Origin: a virus
IMG/VR virus record: IMGVR_UViG_3300031507_000020
Location: 1-41,210 of that record
Strand: one strand, 5' to 3'
DNA: 41,210 bases
Part shown: in pieces, positions 1-6,864 of the stretch
Layout: each line of letters starts with the position of its first letter
Position numbering within the stretch: the first letter of the stretch is position 1
Program-made: the position numbers and the translations under genes
The notes under the pieces: generated by a model
The model's database searches: none
Told to the model about the DNA's origin: nothing
Seen by the model: the letters and a program-made list of their open reading frames with translations, nothing else

Positions 1-28
1 GTCTGCAGCAAAAAATTTCCAGGGATTT

Positions 29-421
29 TCACCCCCCTACGCCCCTTGCTGGTGCATGTCCGAAGCCACCATCTTCGAGGGCTGTTTTCTTGTCGTGGCA
101 CACCTTGGCCATGCTTTGCCAGTTGTTCCGGTCCCAGAAGAGCGCCATGTCGCCCTTGTGCGGCACCTTGTGGTCGACGACAGTCGCCAGTGTGATGCGC
201 TTGCGTCCTTCCTCACAGTCAGGGCAGGCACACAGCGGGTGTGATCTCAGCCAGCCCTTGCTGGCTTTCTGCCACCGTGCACCATAGCCACGCTTGTGCG
301 CGCTCTCGCGCTGCGCCTCAGCCTGGCGCTGGTGCTGCAGGCGATGCTCTTCGCATCTGCCGCCGCCGCCCAGCTTGCCGCACCCTGGCGTACTGCATGG
401 CCTCAGTGGGGCGAATGGCAT
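29..421 (-). CDS. HNH endonuclease, first gene of the late operon
   Basis: 130-residue protein of the phage HNH family that lies next to terminase genes and assists DNA cleavage during packaging. Cysteine pairs near the N-terminus (PCSTPGC) and in PLCACPDC look like zinc ligands. The core reads VVDHKVPHKGD, then LFWDRNNWQ, then a CHDKKT segment, the usual H-N-H order. The start is the ATG at 421; an upstream in-frame ATG at 478 would run through the terminator hairpin and is less likely. If the molecule is circular, this gene ends about 100 bases before the small terminase gene at 41132 on the same strand, the normal order. Family assignment is strong; the packaging role is by analogy with HK97-type phages. 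Confidence 0.85.
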   Translation of the reverse strand: MPFAPLRPCSTPGCGKLGGGGRCEEHRLQHQRQAEAQRESAHKRGYGARWQKASKGWLRSHPLCACPDCEEGRKRITLATVVDHKVPHKGDMALFWDRNNWQSMAKVCHDKKTALEDGGFGHAPARGVGG

Positions 422-436
422 TCCGGATTCCCAAAT

Positions 437-468
437 GAAAAGCCCGCCGGGCTTTCGCCGGGCGGGCT
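437..468 (-). terminator. Intrinsic terminator, tR'-like
   Basis: An 8-bp perfect stem (441-448 with 461-468) closes a loop that holds a further GGC/GCC pairing. On the minus strand it is followed by TTTTC. It lies between the late promoter (503-532) and the HNH gene, so late transcripts must read through it. That is the position of tR' in lambdoid phages. Confidence 0.75.
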
Positions 469-477
469 GTTGACGCA

Positions 478-494
478 ATGACCCAGTAGGTCAT
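478..494 (-). other. Small hairpin at the start of the late transcript
   Basis: Six-base inverted repeat ATGACC / GGTCAT with a 5-base loop, placed just downstream of the predicted transcription start of the late promoter. The sequence TATGAC next to it resembles a -10 element and could act as a sigma-dependent pause, as at lambda pR'. Inference only. Confidence 0.35.
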
Positions 495-502
495 AGAACG
501 GC

Positions 503-532
503 ATTCTATTCGGATTGAATTCCGAATGTCAA
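503..532 (-). promoter_or_regulatory. Late promoter, pR'-like
   Basis: On the minus strand TTGACA (527-532) and TAGAAT (503-508) are separated by 18 bases, a strong sigma-70 match. The spacer holds a perfect inverted repeat TTCGGA-N6-TCCGAA filling 509-526, a candidate protein-binding site. The -35 box overlaps the stop codon of the upstream Q-like gene. Transcription would start near 496 and meet the terminator at 437-468 within about 60 bases. Confidence 0.65.
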
Positions 533-1116
533 GCTGTCGTTGAAACTATACGGGCCGCCTGCAGCGCGGATTCAAGTTCCATCATCGCGCTTTCCTCTAA
601 TTGCTCGAGGAGTGCGCGAATCTGTTTGTAGTGGTTCGTCACGGTGTCAGCGTCGACATCATGCCTCTGCGCCAATTCGCCCATTTTCACCTGAACACCG
701 AAGAATCGCTCCACCAGCGCGCGGCGCATTTGGCGCGGCGAAATACCGTTGAAGCCGATCAACACGAATTCGGTCAATTCGTCACGCGCGTCACGCCAAT
801 GCTGTGCCAGGACCGACCCGCCGCACGACGGACAGTGCGCGCCTCGATCGCCGTACCTGCAGGTAATCACTGCTCGCATCGCCTGCCCGCGAACGCCTTC
901 ACCGAGTCTGTCTACCTCGGCCAACACCATCCCAGCCTGTGCCGCGCCGTCATTGCCTCGCAAGCCCTTGCCGGAACCGGACTTGCGGCTTTCATCCTTG
1001 ATCCACGCTGCCAGAGCATTTTTGCCAAAATCCGTCGAGCGAAAATTGAACGCATAACGCACCGCGGTGTGCGCGCTGGTGAACAGCGGCTCATTGTCTA
1101 TTGCGACTTCCATCAT
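529..1116 (-). CDS. Putative Q-like late gene regulator
   Basis: 195-residue protein not assigned to a named family with certainty. Visible features are one CPSCGG motif near residue 97, which could form half of a zinc site, and a C-terminal segment MGELAQRHDVDADTVTNHYKQ typical of a helix-turn-helix, followed by a short glutamate-rich helix. It has a good ribosome-binding site (AGGGAG) and overlaps the upstream gene by 4 bases (ATGA). It is the last gene before a strong promoter and terminator that lead into the late operon, the place of lambda Q. The antiterminator or late-activator role is therefore inferred from position and the DNA-binding motif, not from clear sequence similarity. Confidence 0.5.
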   Translation of the reverse strand: MMEVAIDNEPLFTSAHTAVRYAFNFRSTDFGKNALAAWIKDESRKSGSGKGLRGNDGAAQAGMVLAEVDRLGEGVRGQAMRAVITCRYGDRGAHCPSCGGSVLAQHWRDARDELTEFVLIGFNGISPRQMRRALVERFFGVQVKMGELAQRHDVDADTVTNHYKQIRALLEQLEESAMMELESALQAARIVSTTA

Positions 1117-1352
1117 TTCACTCCCTTTCTCATTGCCTGCTTGACCAACTCCCGAATCCGAATCCGTTTCATCAGCCGCCTGGTGATCGGCGACAGTGGC
1201 GTCTGCTCGACCACCCGCGCTGCCTCAATCGCCTGATCCGCCTCGACCCTGGCCACCTTCGCCAGCTCGCGCGCCTCGGCTTCATCTTCCCTGCGCTCCA
1301 GCACTTCCGCCGGATCGCGGTATTCCCATTCGCGCAAAATCAGCGCTTTCAT
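1113..1352 (-). CDS. Small charged helical protein, unknown
   Basis: 79 residues, rich in arginine, glutamate and alanine and predicted mostly helical (EDEAEARELAKVARVEADQA). I do not recognise a family. It is coupled by 4-base ATGA overlaps to both the upstream gene (1349-1603) and the downstream Q-like gene, so it is probably translated as part of the same leftward early operon. No membrane segment or cysteine motif is visible. Confidence 0.6.
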   Translation of the reverse strand: MKALILREWEYRDPAEVLERREDEAEARELAKVARVEADQAIEAARVVEQTPLSPITRRLMKRIRIRELVKQAMRKGVK

Positions 1353-1603
1353 TTCCTGCCACCAGCCGAAGTCTTTTTCACGTGCGCCGGCGCCTCACAC
1401 GGTCCCAGCCGCGGGTAATGGCAAAACGGCATGCCGACGACCTGGTCACCTTCCACAGCCCAGAACGTCCCATCCTTCAGCCCGTTGCGAATCGCACCGT
1501 TGATCAATTCGGCGCCAAACGCTTCGCGCATCGAATCGATGAACGCCGTCACCTGCGGCATCGCCTCGCGCATCCCGCCGTCCTTCGCCTTGCCATCTCC
1601 CAT
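1349..1603 (-). CDS. Small hypothetical protein
   Basis: 84 residues with no recognised domain. The middle part (TAFIDSMREAFGAELINGAIRNGLK) looks helical, followed by a short strand-rich part (FWAVEGDQVVG) and a basic tail. The start ATG at 1603 lies just downstream of the iteron region. It ends in an ATGA overlap with the next gene. The context, between the candidate origin and the late regulator, suggests an accessory early function; nothing more specific can be said. Confidence 0.55.
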   Translation of the reverse strand: MGDGKAKDGGMREAMPQVTAFIDSMREAFGAELINGAIRNGLKDGTFWAVEGDQVVGMPFCHYPRLGPCEAPAHVKKTSAGGRK

Positions 1604-1912
1604 TTCCCAACCTCCTGCCCAACCTCAACCCAAAAACCGCCGAGGTTGGGAAGCTGAAAGCCGCTCCCAGAGCCATTCTTCCTAACCTCCTAACCTTCCT
1701 AACCTGAAAAACGACATCCACGCGCGTGCGCGGGCGTGCATGCGCATGCACGCGTCCACGTGTGCGGGCGTGGAAAATAGGTGGGGAAGGTTAGGAGGTT
1801 AGGAAGCCCCTTTCAAATCAATTGCATAGGCTTCCTAACCTCGCTGGAAAAACGCGCGAGGTTAGGAACCCAGGTGCGGAAATCGCCGCCCGGCGCACTG
1901 CGTGGTGCAACC
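1604..1912. other. Iteron-rich intergenic region, candidate replication origin
   Basis: This 309-base non-coding stretch holds seven copies of CCTAACCT or its complement AGGTTAGG. Forward copies are at 1681, 1689, 1698 and 1834; inverted copies are at 1788, 1796 and 1859. A perfect 22-base inverted repeat pairs 1678-1699 with 1785-1806. Between the arms lies GC-rich sequence with a perfect 20-base palindrome at 1734-1753. Degenerate copies occur at about 1609-1629 and 1642-1650. The region directly follows the primase/helicase gene. Dense phased repeats beside a replication gene are typical of a phage or plasmid origin; an operator cluster is the alternative. Confidence 0.55.
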
Positions 1913-4282
1913 CTAAAAAGGAATCGAGTCGTCATCGACCTGCCCTCCTCTGTGTTCGGGTTGCCGTTGAGCGCGCAGGATGGGGTCGCTGGACGTTGCC
2001 GATTTCTCGGGCGGCTTGTACCAATAGCGAGTCATGCCGTTGCGCACCTCGAAGCGGGTGCAGCCCAGCTTGCGCAAGGCCGTCCCGATCCGTGTGGATA
2101 TGTCGCGGGTGATCTTCCCCGCCTCGATCTTCAGTCCGTTGATTGCCGCGTCGGCCAGCGAGAAATCACCGACCCGGGCGTAGACCCAGTCGTGCAGCGC
2201 ATCGACGAAGGCCTCCTGCTGCTCACGCCTCAATTGCTCCGGATCGAACAATTCCCGCTGCTGCTCCTGAATTGGCCAGAAGCGCTCTTTGCGCAGGTAG
2301 ATCTGCAGCGCCTCCGCGAACAATTGCTCGCGCACGTGCCGCAACCCGTCCAGGTCCATGTCGCCGACCTCGATCGGCCAGAAACGCCGCCCGCCGGTGG
2401 GATCCTTGTTCCACTCCCATTCGTTGGTCGACCCGCCGAACACACACTGGCGCGGCACGGATATCTCGCGCCGCCCATACACCGGCCGGTAGTGATCCAC
2501 CTGGCGCGACAAAAAACTCTTCTGCTTCACGGATTCCGCCCTGGCCAGCGCGCCCAGCTCCGCAAACTCGTAAAGCCATTTGCCGGCCAGCGCCGACATC
2601 GAATCCTTGTTCGATAGGTCCAGGTCGGTGTCGCCGAACCATTCGCCGGCGAGAATACCCAGCGCGCTCGACTTGCCCTTGCCCTGCGTCCCCTCCAGCA
2701 CCAGGCAATAGTCGAATTTCACCCCTGGCTGCATCACCCGCGCCACCATACCCACCAGAAACCAGCGCGCCACCAGGCGGACGTAGGGCGTCGACGCCGC
2801 CCCGCAAAAATCCTCCAGCCAGTTGTCGACGCGATCGGTCCCGTCCCAAGTCAGCCCGCGCAGCCAATCGCGCACCGGGTGGTACGAAAAGCGCCGCGCC
2901 AGCGCCTCCACGCTCTCAGCCACAAGCGAGGACGACGGCGTGAATGAATGCCTGCGCGAAAGCCACATGCTGGCGCTGGTATCGTCGAACGCCTCCCAGT
3001 GCCCCAGCGTCGCCCCGTGGAAAGGCGGCAATTTCACCTTGATCGTGCGCTGCGCAAACTCGTCGAAGGCCAGCACGCCATCCCAGGGTGGTTCGTGCAG
3101 CAGGATGTCGTAGCAGTTGGCCACGCATACCGCCAACTCGCCCTTCTTGTAGATCAGCGCCTTGTCCCAGTCATCATCGCCCGGTGCCGGCCGGGACTTT
3201 GGTTCGGCGCGCTGCGCCTGCGGGCGCAGGTTGCGCATGAACGCCAGCAATTGCTCGCCAGTCATGCCCTCCGCGATCGCGTCGGCAATGTCCCAGCCAT
3301 CCGGCTTCTCGTTCGGAGCCGGGATCTTGATCATGCTGAATTGCGCGCCGCGCGCCGCCAGCGCCGTCGCCACACTTTCCATCGCCTTGATGCCTGGCTG
3401 CTTTTCCTCCGGCAGCGTCTCCTCGGTCTTTTTGTCGCGCTTGGCGTCGCAGTCCGGCCAGCCGAATGCACGTCGGCCGGCGAGCAGCCCCCAGTTGGCC
3501 TTCGTTACCGCCTTGCCGCCGCCTGGCCAGCTGACCACATCAAGTTTGGCCAGGATCTCCGGCACCGCACGTGCGGCGTCGACGCACTTCTCCCCCTCGA
3601 CCACCAGCACCGGGAAACCTTCGCGCAGGTGCTCGATGCCATATAGCGGCCGCGGCTCCGGAAACGACATCCAGCGCCACTCGCGTTTTTTGGTTTTCTC
3701 GTGCTCAGCGTAGACGTGCGGCAGCACTTCCTTGCCGCCGTCTGATGTCCGAAAGCGATAGACGTAGCCCAGCACCGTGCCAGACGCATCGCGATAGCAC
3801 CAGGTCGCCTCCGGCTTGCCGCGTACCTGGTGGGCCGCGTGCGGCGGCGGCGCGCCTTCCGGCACTGGCAGGATTGGCCGCCACGGTGATTTCGCCTCAC
3901 TCTTTTCAGCGGAAGGCGCTGGCTCGGTCGCCGCCTTTTTCGGCGCCGGTCGCGCCGGCTTGCGCGCCGCGCCCTTCGCCGGCACGTCGATGCCTAGTTG
4001 CGCGCCCAGCTCGCGCGCCGCGGCCGCCTGGTCCAGCCCGTAGATCGCCGCATACAGGCTGATCAGGTCCGCGCCGCCGTTGCCCTGCACATCCGCGAAA
4101 TCCGACCACACCCCGGTACGCAGGTTGATCGCCAGCGACTGCCCCGGTGCCCCGGAGAGATCGCCGACGCGCCACTCGACGCCGTCGCGCTTGCCCGCCG
4201 GCAGCCAGGCCGGCACGAGCTGTTCAGCCTGGTTCAGGGCCGCCTGGGCGATTCGTTGGAAATCAATCTTCGGCGCTGGCAT
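1913..4282 (-). CDS. Primase/helicase with TOPRIM-like and VirE-type ATPase domains
   Basis: 789 residues. The N-terminus (to about 100) resembles the region before phage primase TOPRIM domains (LRTGVWSDFADVQGNGGADLISL). A proline- and lysine-rich linker follows. A TOPRIM-like core lies at about 225-280 (PVLVVEGEKCVDAA, then FGWPDCDAKRDKK). The C-terminal half is a virulence-associated E type P-loop ATPase: LRGLTWDGTDRVDNWL, Walker A GTQGKGKSS at 531-539, and FGGSTNEWEWNKDPTGGRRF. The protein would prime and unwind DNA at the phage origin, which probably lies directly downstream at 1604-1912. Its start overlaps the upstream gene by 20 bases. Family assignment is firm; the exact biochemical split is inferred. 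Confidence 0.85.
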   Translation of the reverse strand: MPAPKIDFQRIAQAALNQAEQLVPAWLPAGKRDGVEWRVGDLSGAPGQSLAINLRTGVWSDFADVQGNGGADLISLYAAIYGLDQAAAARELGAQLGIDVPAKGAARKPARPAPKKAATEPAPSAEKSEAKSPWRPILPVPEGAPPPHAAHQVRGKPEATWCYRDASGTVLGYVYRFRTSDGGKEVLPHVYAEHEKTKKREWRWMSFPEPRPLYGIEHLREGFPVLVVEGEKCVDAARAVPEILAKLDVVSWPGGGKAVTKANWGLLAGRRAFGWPDCDAKRDKKTEETLPEEKQPGIKAMESVATALAARGAQFSMIKIPAPNEKPDGWDIADAIAEGMTGEQLLAFMRNLRPQAQRAEPKSRPAPGDDDWDKALIYKKGELAVCVANCYDILLHEPPWDGVLAFDEFAQRTIKVKLPPFHGATLGHWEAFDDTSASMWLSRRHSFTPSSSLVAESVEALARRFSYHPVRDWLRGLTWDGTDRVDNWLEDFCGAASTPYVRLVARWFLVGMVARVMQPGVKFDYCLVLEGTQGKGKSSALGILAGEWFGDTDLDLSNKDSMSALAGKWLYEFAELGALARAESVKQKSFLSRQVDHYRPVYGRREISVPRQCVFGGSTNEWEWNKDPTGGRRFWPIEVGDMDLDGLRHVREQLFAEALQIYLRKERFWPIQEQQRELFDPEQLRREQQEAFVDALHDWVYARVGDFSLADAAINGLKIEAGKITRDISTRIGTALRKLGCTRFEVRNGMTRYWYKPPEKSATSSDPILRAQRQPEHRGGQVDDDSIPF

Positions 4283-4646
4283 TCCCTCTCCGAATCTCGC
4301 CGAAGAATGTTTCCAGCCCGCGCGCCGCGGACGACGCTGTCGCCGCCGGCGCCACGCTCGCTACCGGCACCCTGAAAAACGGCTTGTCAGGCAGCGGCCC
4401 GTCCGTGGGTGTCTCGACGTTCGGCAGCGCATATTTCCGGATCATCTTGCGCGTCGTGCCTATCCAGGCCAGCCGCGACTTGCATTTGCCTCCTTGCTGC
4501 AGCCGCGCCAAGATCCTCAAGGCCGCCGAAAAGCTGACGCTCAGCTCCTGGGCAATCTCGTCCGTCGTGCACTCACCGTCTCGCCTGAGCACGGCCAGCG
4601 CCCGGACCTCATTGCCCCGGGCCTCCTCCTTTTTCCAGTGTGGCAT
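4263..4646 (-). CDS. Winged-helix DNA-binding protein, possible replication initiator
   Basis: 127 residues. The N-terminal half reads as a winged helix (NEVRALAVLRRDGECTTDEI, then LSVSFSAALRILARLQQ, then a basic wing). The C-terminal half is proline- and alanine-rich and probably disordered. The start codon overlaps the stop of the CII-like gene (TGATG), and the end overlaps the primase/helicase gene. Directly before the primase, this is the place of lambda O, so an origin-binding protein recognising the CCTAACCT repeats is a reasonable guess. A simple transcription regulator is the alternative. Confidence 0.6.
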   Translation of the reverse strand: MPHWKKEEARGNEVRALAVLRRDGECTTDEIAQELSVSFSAALRILARLQQGGKCKSRLAWIGTTRKMIRKYALPNVETPTDGPLPDKPFFRVPVASVAPAATASSAARGLETFFGEIRRGNASAED

Positions 4647-5038
4647 CAGACGACCGATTTAAGCGGCACTGCGCCCAGTTCGCCGAGCCGATCGAGCATC
4701 CGGCGCTGCACCTTGACCGATTCGATGAACTGCCGTTGCAGATTGGCGGCCTCTTCGACCGGATCGACCGGCTTGCATTCATAGCCGGCACTGTCGGCGA
4801 TGAAATCCATCGCCGCGTGGCAGTTGGCCTTGCGCCCTTCACGCATCAGCCAAAGCACATGCTCCGGCTCGAAACGCTCCCGCCTGTCCGCGTTCAAGCA
4901 ATCCCGCACCCAGCGCGCCGCCTCGTCAACCGTTTTCTCAGGGCGGATTGCCGCCCCCACTTTCTTCGCGCCGCCCAGCGCGCCCACCAGCTCAACCAGC
5001 GCGTCGTTCAACGTCTCATGGAACAGCTTTGGCTGCAT
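4646..5038 (-). CDS. CII-like phage regulatory protein (CP76 type)
   Basis: 130 residues resembling the phage CII/CP76 regulatory family: LVELVGALGGAKKVGAAIRP, a PEKTVDEAARWVRDCLN segment, EPEHVLWLMREGRK, then PVDPVEEAANLQRQF. Such proteins set the lysis-lysogeny choice by activating repressor and integrase promoters. I chose the ATG at 5038. Its ribosome-binding site is an unusual run of eight G residues (complement of 5040-5047) one base before the start, and a 16-bp perfect hairpin sits just upstream. The gene follows the Cro-like gene and a terminator, as cII does in lambda. A longer reading from 5167 would run through both hairpins and is unlikely. Confidence 0.65.
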   Translation of the reverse strand: MQPKLFHETLNDALVELVGALGGAKKVGAAIRPEKTVDEAARWVRDCLNADRRERFEPEHVLWLMREGRKANCHAAMDFIADSAGYECKPVDPVEEAANLQRQFIESVKVQRRMLDRLGELGAVPLKSVV

Positions 5039-5048
5039 TCCCCCCCCT

Positions 5049-5087
5049 TGTCCGCGCGTGTCCGTAATTTGCGGACACGCGCGGACA
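5049..5087. promoter_or_regulatory. Perfect 16-bp inverted repeat upstream of the CII-like gene
   Basis: TGTCCGCGCGTGTCCG (5049-5064) and its exact complement (5072-5087) flank a 7-base AT-rich loop. There is no T-run on the minus-strand side; instead it is followed by the G8 tract and the start codon. It could be a translational control hairpin or a protein-binding palindrome. Confidence 0.55.
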
Positions 5088-5138
5088 GACAAAAATTGTT
5101 TAAAAAAAGAGACTTGTTCTTGTTTACGGAATAAAGGG

Positions 5139-5164
5139 CCGGGATGCTCTTTCAAGCATCCCGG
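5139..5164 (-). terminator. Terminator after the Cro-like gene, tR1-like
   Basis: Ten-base perfect stem (CCGGGATGCT / AGCATCCCGG) with a 6-base loop. On the minus strand it is followed by GCCCTTTATTCC. It lies between the Cro-like and CII-like genes, the position of tR1 in lambda. The T-run is short, so partial read-through is likely. Confidence 0.55.
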
Positions 5165-5206
5165 CAATCCAGCACCAGGAGGCGGACTGCTGGAGGAGAC
5201 AAATCG

Positions 5207-5428
5207 TTAGATAGCGACATCAGCAACCATCGTTTTTGACCGGCGAATTCCCTTGAAATGGTCGTAAAGCATTTGAATTTTGTTTACCGAGGGATCTTTG
5301 ATGCGACCTTGCGTGAGCTTTGCAAGCCATGAGTAGTCGATGCCCTCAACAGCCGCACAGATATCAGGCAGGCGCCCCTTCCTGCGCGCGAGTTCGGCCA
5401 GGACAAATTCGAGCATTGCTGGTTCCAT
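5207..5428 (-). CDS. Cro-like helix-turn-helix repressor
   Basis: About 73 residues. The segment LPDICAAVEGIDYSWLAKLTQGRIKDPSVNKIQMLYDHF fits a small XRE-type helix-turn-helix protein (helices, then the PSV...L..Y pattern). It is transcribed away from the CI-like gene under the leftward promoter at 5437-5476, whose inner operator touches its start region. Starts at 5437, 5428 and 5416 are possible; 5428 lies close to the predicted transcription start and no clear ribosome-binding site exists, so the message may be nearly leaderless. The role as the early switch protein follows from position opposite the repressor. Confidence 0.65.
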   Translation of the reverse strand: MEPAMLEFVLAELARRKGRLPDICAAVEGIDYSWLAKLTQGRIKDPSVNKIQMLYDHFKGIRRSKTMVADVAI

Positions 5429-5436
5429 GGGCGGCA

Positions 5437-5476
5437 TTAGGCAATAAATTGCCCGCTGCTGTCAAGCAACTTATTG
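5437..5476 (-). promoter_or_regulatory. Leftward early promoter (pR-like) with two operators
   Basis: On the minus strand TTGACA (5460-5465) is followed 17 bases later by GCCTAA (5437-5442). One operator, GGCAATAAATTGCC (5440-5453), covers the spacer and -10 box. A second, CAATAAGTTG (complement of 5467-5476), sits one base before the -35 box. The same layout recurs at the rightward promoter near 6797-6836. Confidence 0.65.
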
Positions 5477-5490
5477 ACGGATTTTTTTCA

Positions 5491-5496
5491 TATGAT
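5491..5496 (+). promoter_or_regulatory. Possible -10 box of the repressor maintenance promoter
   Basis: TATGAT, a near-perfect -10 box, lies 7 bases before the ATG at 5504. The matching -35 position (about 5468-5473) is poor and lies within the outer operator, as in lambda pRM. This would give a leaderless repressor message. Inference from spacing. Confidence 0.4.
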
Positions 5497-5503
5497 TAGC
5501 AAT

Positions 5504-5998
5504 ATGTTGCCAACTGCCGCGAAAACTATCCTGGCGACCAAGGTTAAGGCCTTGGTCGAGGCGTCTGAACTTACGCGAGAGGAAATCGCGCGTCGTGCCG
5601 GCGTCGGCGACGGGACCCTCGGCTATATCATGTATGGGAACGGCAACCCAACGATCGACAACATCGAGAAGGTGGCCCGGTTTTTCCGCCGATCCGCAGC
5701 TGACTTGCTCAGCCACGAAGAAGCCACCGCGGGCGAGCCGCTAATTGCTCAAGAAAATCTCGCGCTCTACAACGAGGACCCGAGAATTAATAGACTGATC
5801 GCTCTTTTTCACCGCCTGCCCACCGCCGATCAAGAGGAATTGCTCGAGGAGATGAGCGCTCGCGCGACGAAATATGAGGGCATCATTGCTGAATTGACTG
5901 AACGAAAATCTAGCGCAGTGCATGCATTCAAGCCTACGATCTCAGACGGTGATACAGAGAAAAAATTGAACCTGCCGAAAAAGGGGAAGCGAAGCTAG
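5504..5998 (+). CDS. CI-like repressor, XRE helix-turn-helix
   Basis: About 164 residues. The helix-turn-helix spans roughly residues 10-65: KVKALVEASELTREEIARRA, then VGDGTLGYIMYGNGNPTIDNI, then VARFFRRSAADLL. A short C-terminal part (NRLIALFHRLPTADQEELLEEM) is probably for self-association; there is no LexA-like peptidase domain, so induction cannot work by RecA-stimulated self-cleavage. The start at 5504 fits a TATGAT -10 box and a leaderless message; 5492 (four residues longer) and a TTG at 5474 are alternatives. It faces the Cro-like gene across the operators, which supports the immunity repressor role. Its stop overlaps the stop of the convergent lipoprotein gene within a GCTAGC palindrome. 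Confidence 0.8.
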   Translation: MLPTAAKTILATKVKALVEASELTREEIARRAGVGDGTLGYIMYGNGNPTIDNIEKVARFFRRSAADLLSHEEATAGEPLIAQENLALYNEDPRINRLIALFHRLPTADQEELLEEMSARATKYEGIIAELTERKSSAVHAFKPTISDGDTEKKLNLPKKGKRS

Positions 5999-6726
5999 CT
6001 ACCGCTCGGCATCTCTAGTTTGGTCCCATCCGAAAAAACTACGGCGTCGGGCTCAAACTTGGTTTTATACTTTCCGTCTTCCAGGCGCGCCATAGCCTTA
6101 TCTCCCTCGTCGAATTGATTTAGCTCTCGACTGGCAATCCATTGGATCGATTCGCCTGGCTTGATTCCTTTGTCATACGCAAAAGAAATTCTGCCGACAG
6201 CCTCCCCGAACATATCAATAAATATTAATGTTCCTTTGACCCCGGCAATTTCCCTTGGCGTCTTGTTCTGAAAGCCCAGAGTAATCACCTGTTGGTCCCG
6301 ATAACGTCCGGCCTTCACATCCTGCGGCCGAATGGCATTCGAGACCACTGTGACGACCACCGCATCGTCCAGAACCTTCCGAGCCGCCGAAGCTTGCGCC
6401 AATAGCTTGGCCTTCAGGAGCTGCGCCTCGCCCTCGCGTCTCGTCTGGTCATCCTGCCACTGCTTCTGCTGGGCTATCGCCTCGCGAATGGTCATGGCAC
6501 GCGCCGGAATATCACCGGCATTTGATGATTTCAATCCCTCGATGAGGACTCTACGCATCATGTAGCTGGCGAAAAGCTTTCGATCTTCTTCTGACAGTTT
6601 TTTAATCGGCTCTTGCAGCTGGTCGATCTTGGTCAGGTCTGCCGGAATCGAGGCATCTTTGGGATCGGAACATCCTGCCAAGAGCACCGCCAAAATAATT
6701 GCTTTCTTGTTCATTTTCTCTCTCAT
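5995..6726 (-). CDS. Prophage-encoded lipoprotein, probable lysogenic cargo gene
   Basis: Signal peptide with lipobox LLAGC (NKKAIILAVLLAGCSD), so the protein should be lipidated and membrane anchored. The middle is helical and charged (residues about 40-110). The C-terminal part looks like an FxLYD-type beta domain (VTLGFQNKTPREIAGVKGTL, then FIDMFGEAVGRISF). It is transcribed alone between the CI gene and the rightward promoter, tail to tail with CI and sharing a 4-base overlap (CTAG). The ATG at 6726 has GGAGG 10 bases upstream; 6714 is also possible. Position and envelope targeting suggest expression from the prophage, perhaps for superinfection exclusion. The exact function is unknown. 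Confidence 0.7.
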   Translation of the reverse strand: MREKMNKKAIILAVLLAGCSDPKDASIPADLTKIDQLQEPIKKLSEEDRKLFASYMMRRVLIEGLKSSNAGDIPARAMTIREAIAQQKQWQDDQTRREGEAQLLKAKLLAQASAARKVLDDAVVVTVVSNAIRPQDVKAGRYRDQQVITLGFQNKTPREIAGVKGTLIFIDMFGEAVGRISFAYDKGIKPGESIQWIASRELNQFDEGDKAMARLEDGKYKTKFEPDAVVFSDGTKLEMPSGS

Positions 6727-6796
6727 AGGATGCGGTCCTCCGCAGCAAATTACACAATACACCAAAGGTCTAGTTTCAAAAAGTAAACAAATCGCT

Positions 6797-6836
6797 CAAT
6801 TTATTGCTTGACAAAAAGGCAATACATTGCCTAAGC
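6797..6836 (+). promoter_or_regulatory. Rightward early promoter (pL-like) with two operators
   Basis: TTGACA (6808-6813) and CTAAGC (6831-6836) are 17 bases apart. Operators are CAATTTATTG (6797-6806), one base before the -35 box, and GGCAATACATTGCC (6818-6831) in the spacer. The shared string TTGCTTGACA and the operator placement match the leftward promoter at 5437-5476, so one repressor should control both. It drives the operon from 6865. Confidence 0.65.
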
Positions 6837-6864
6837 TGCCGCCAATTAATTGAACGGAGGTAGC

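Noticed and set aside
1678-1866. CRISPR array suggested by repeated CCTAACCT units
   Set aside because: Repeats are 8 bases, occur in both orientations and have irregular or no spacers; no cas genes are present.
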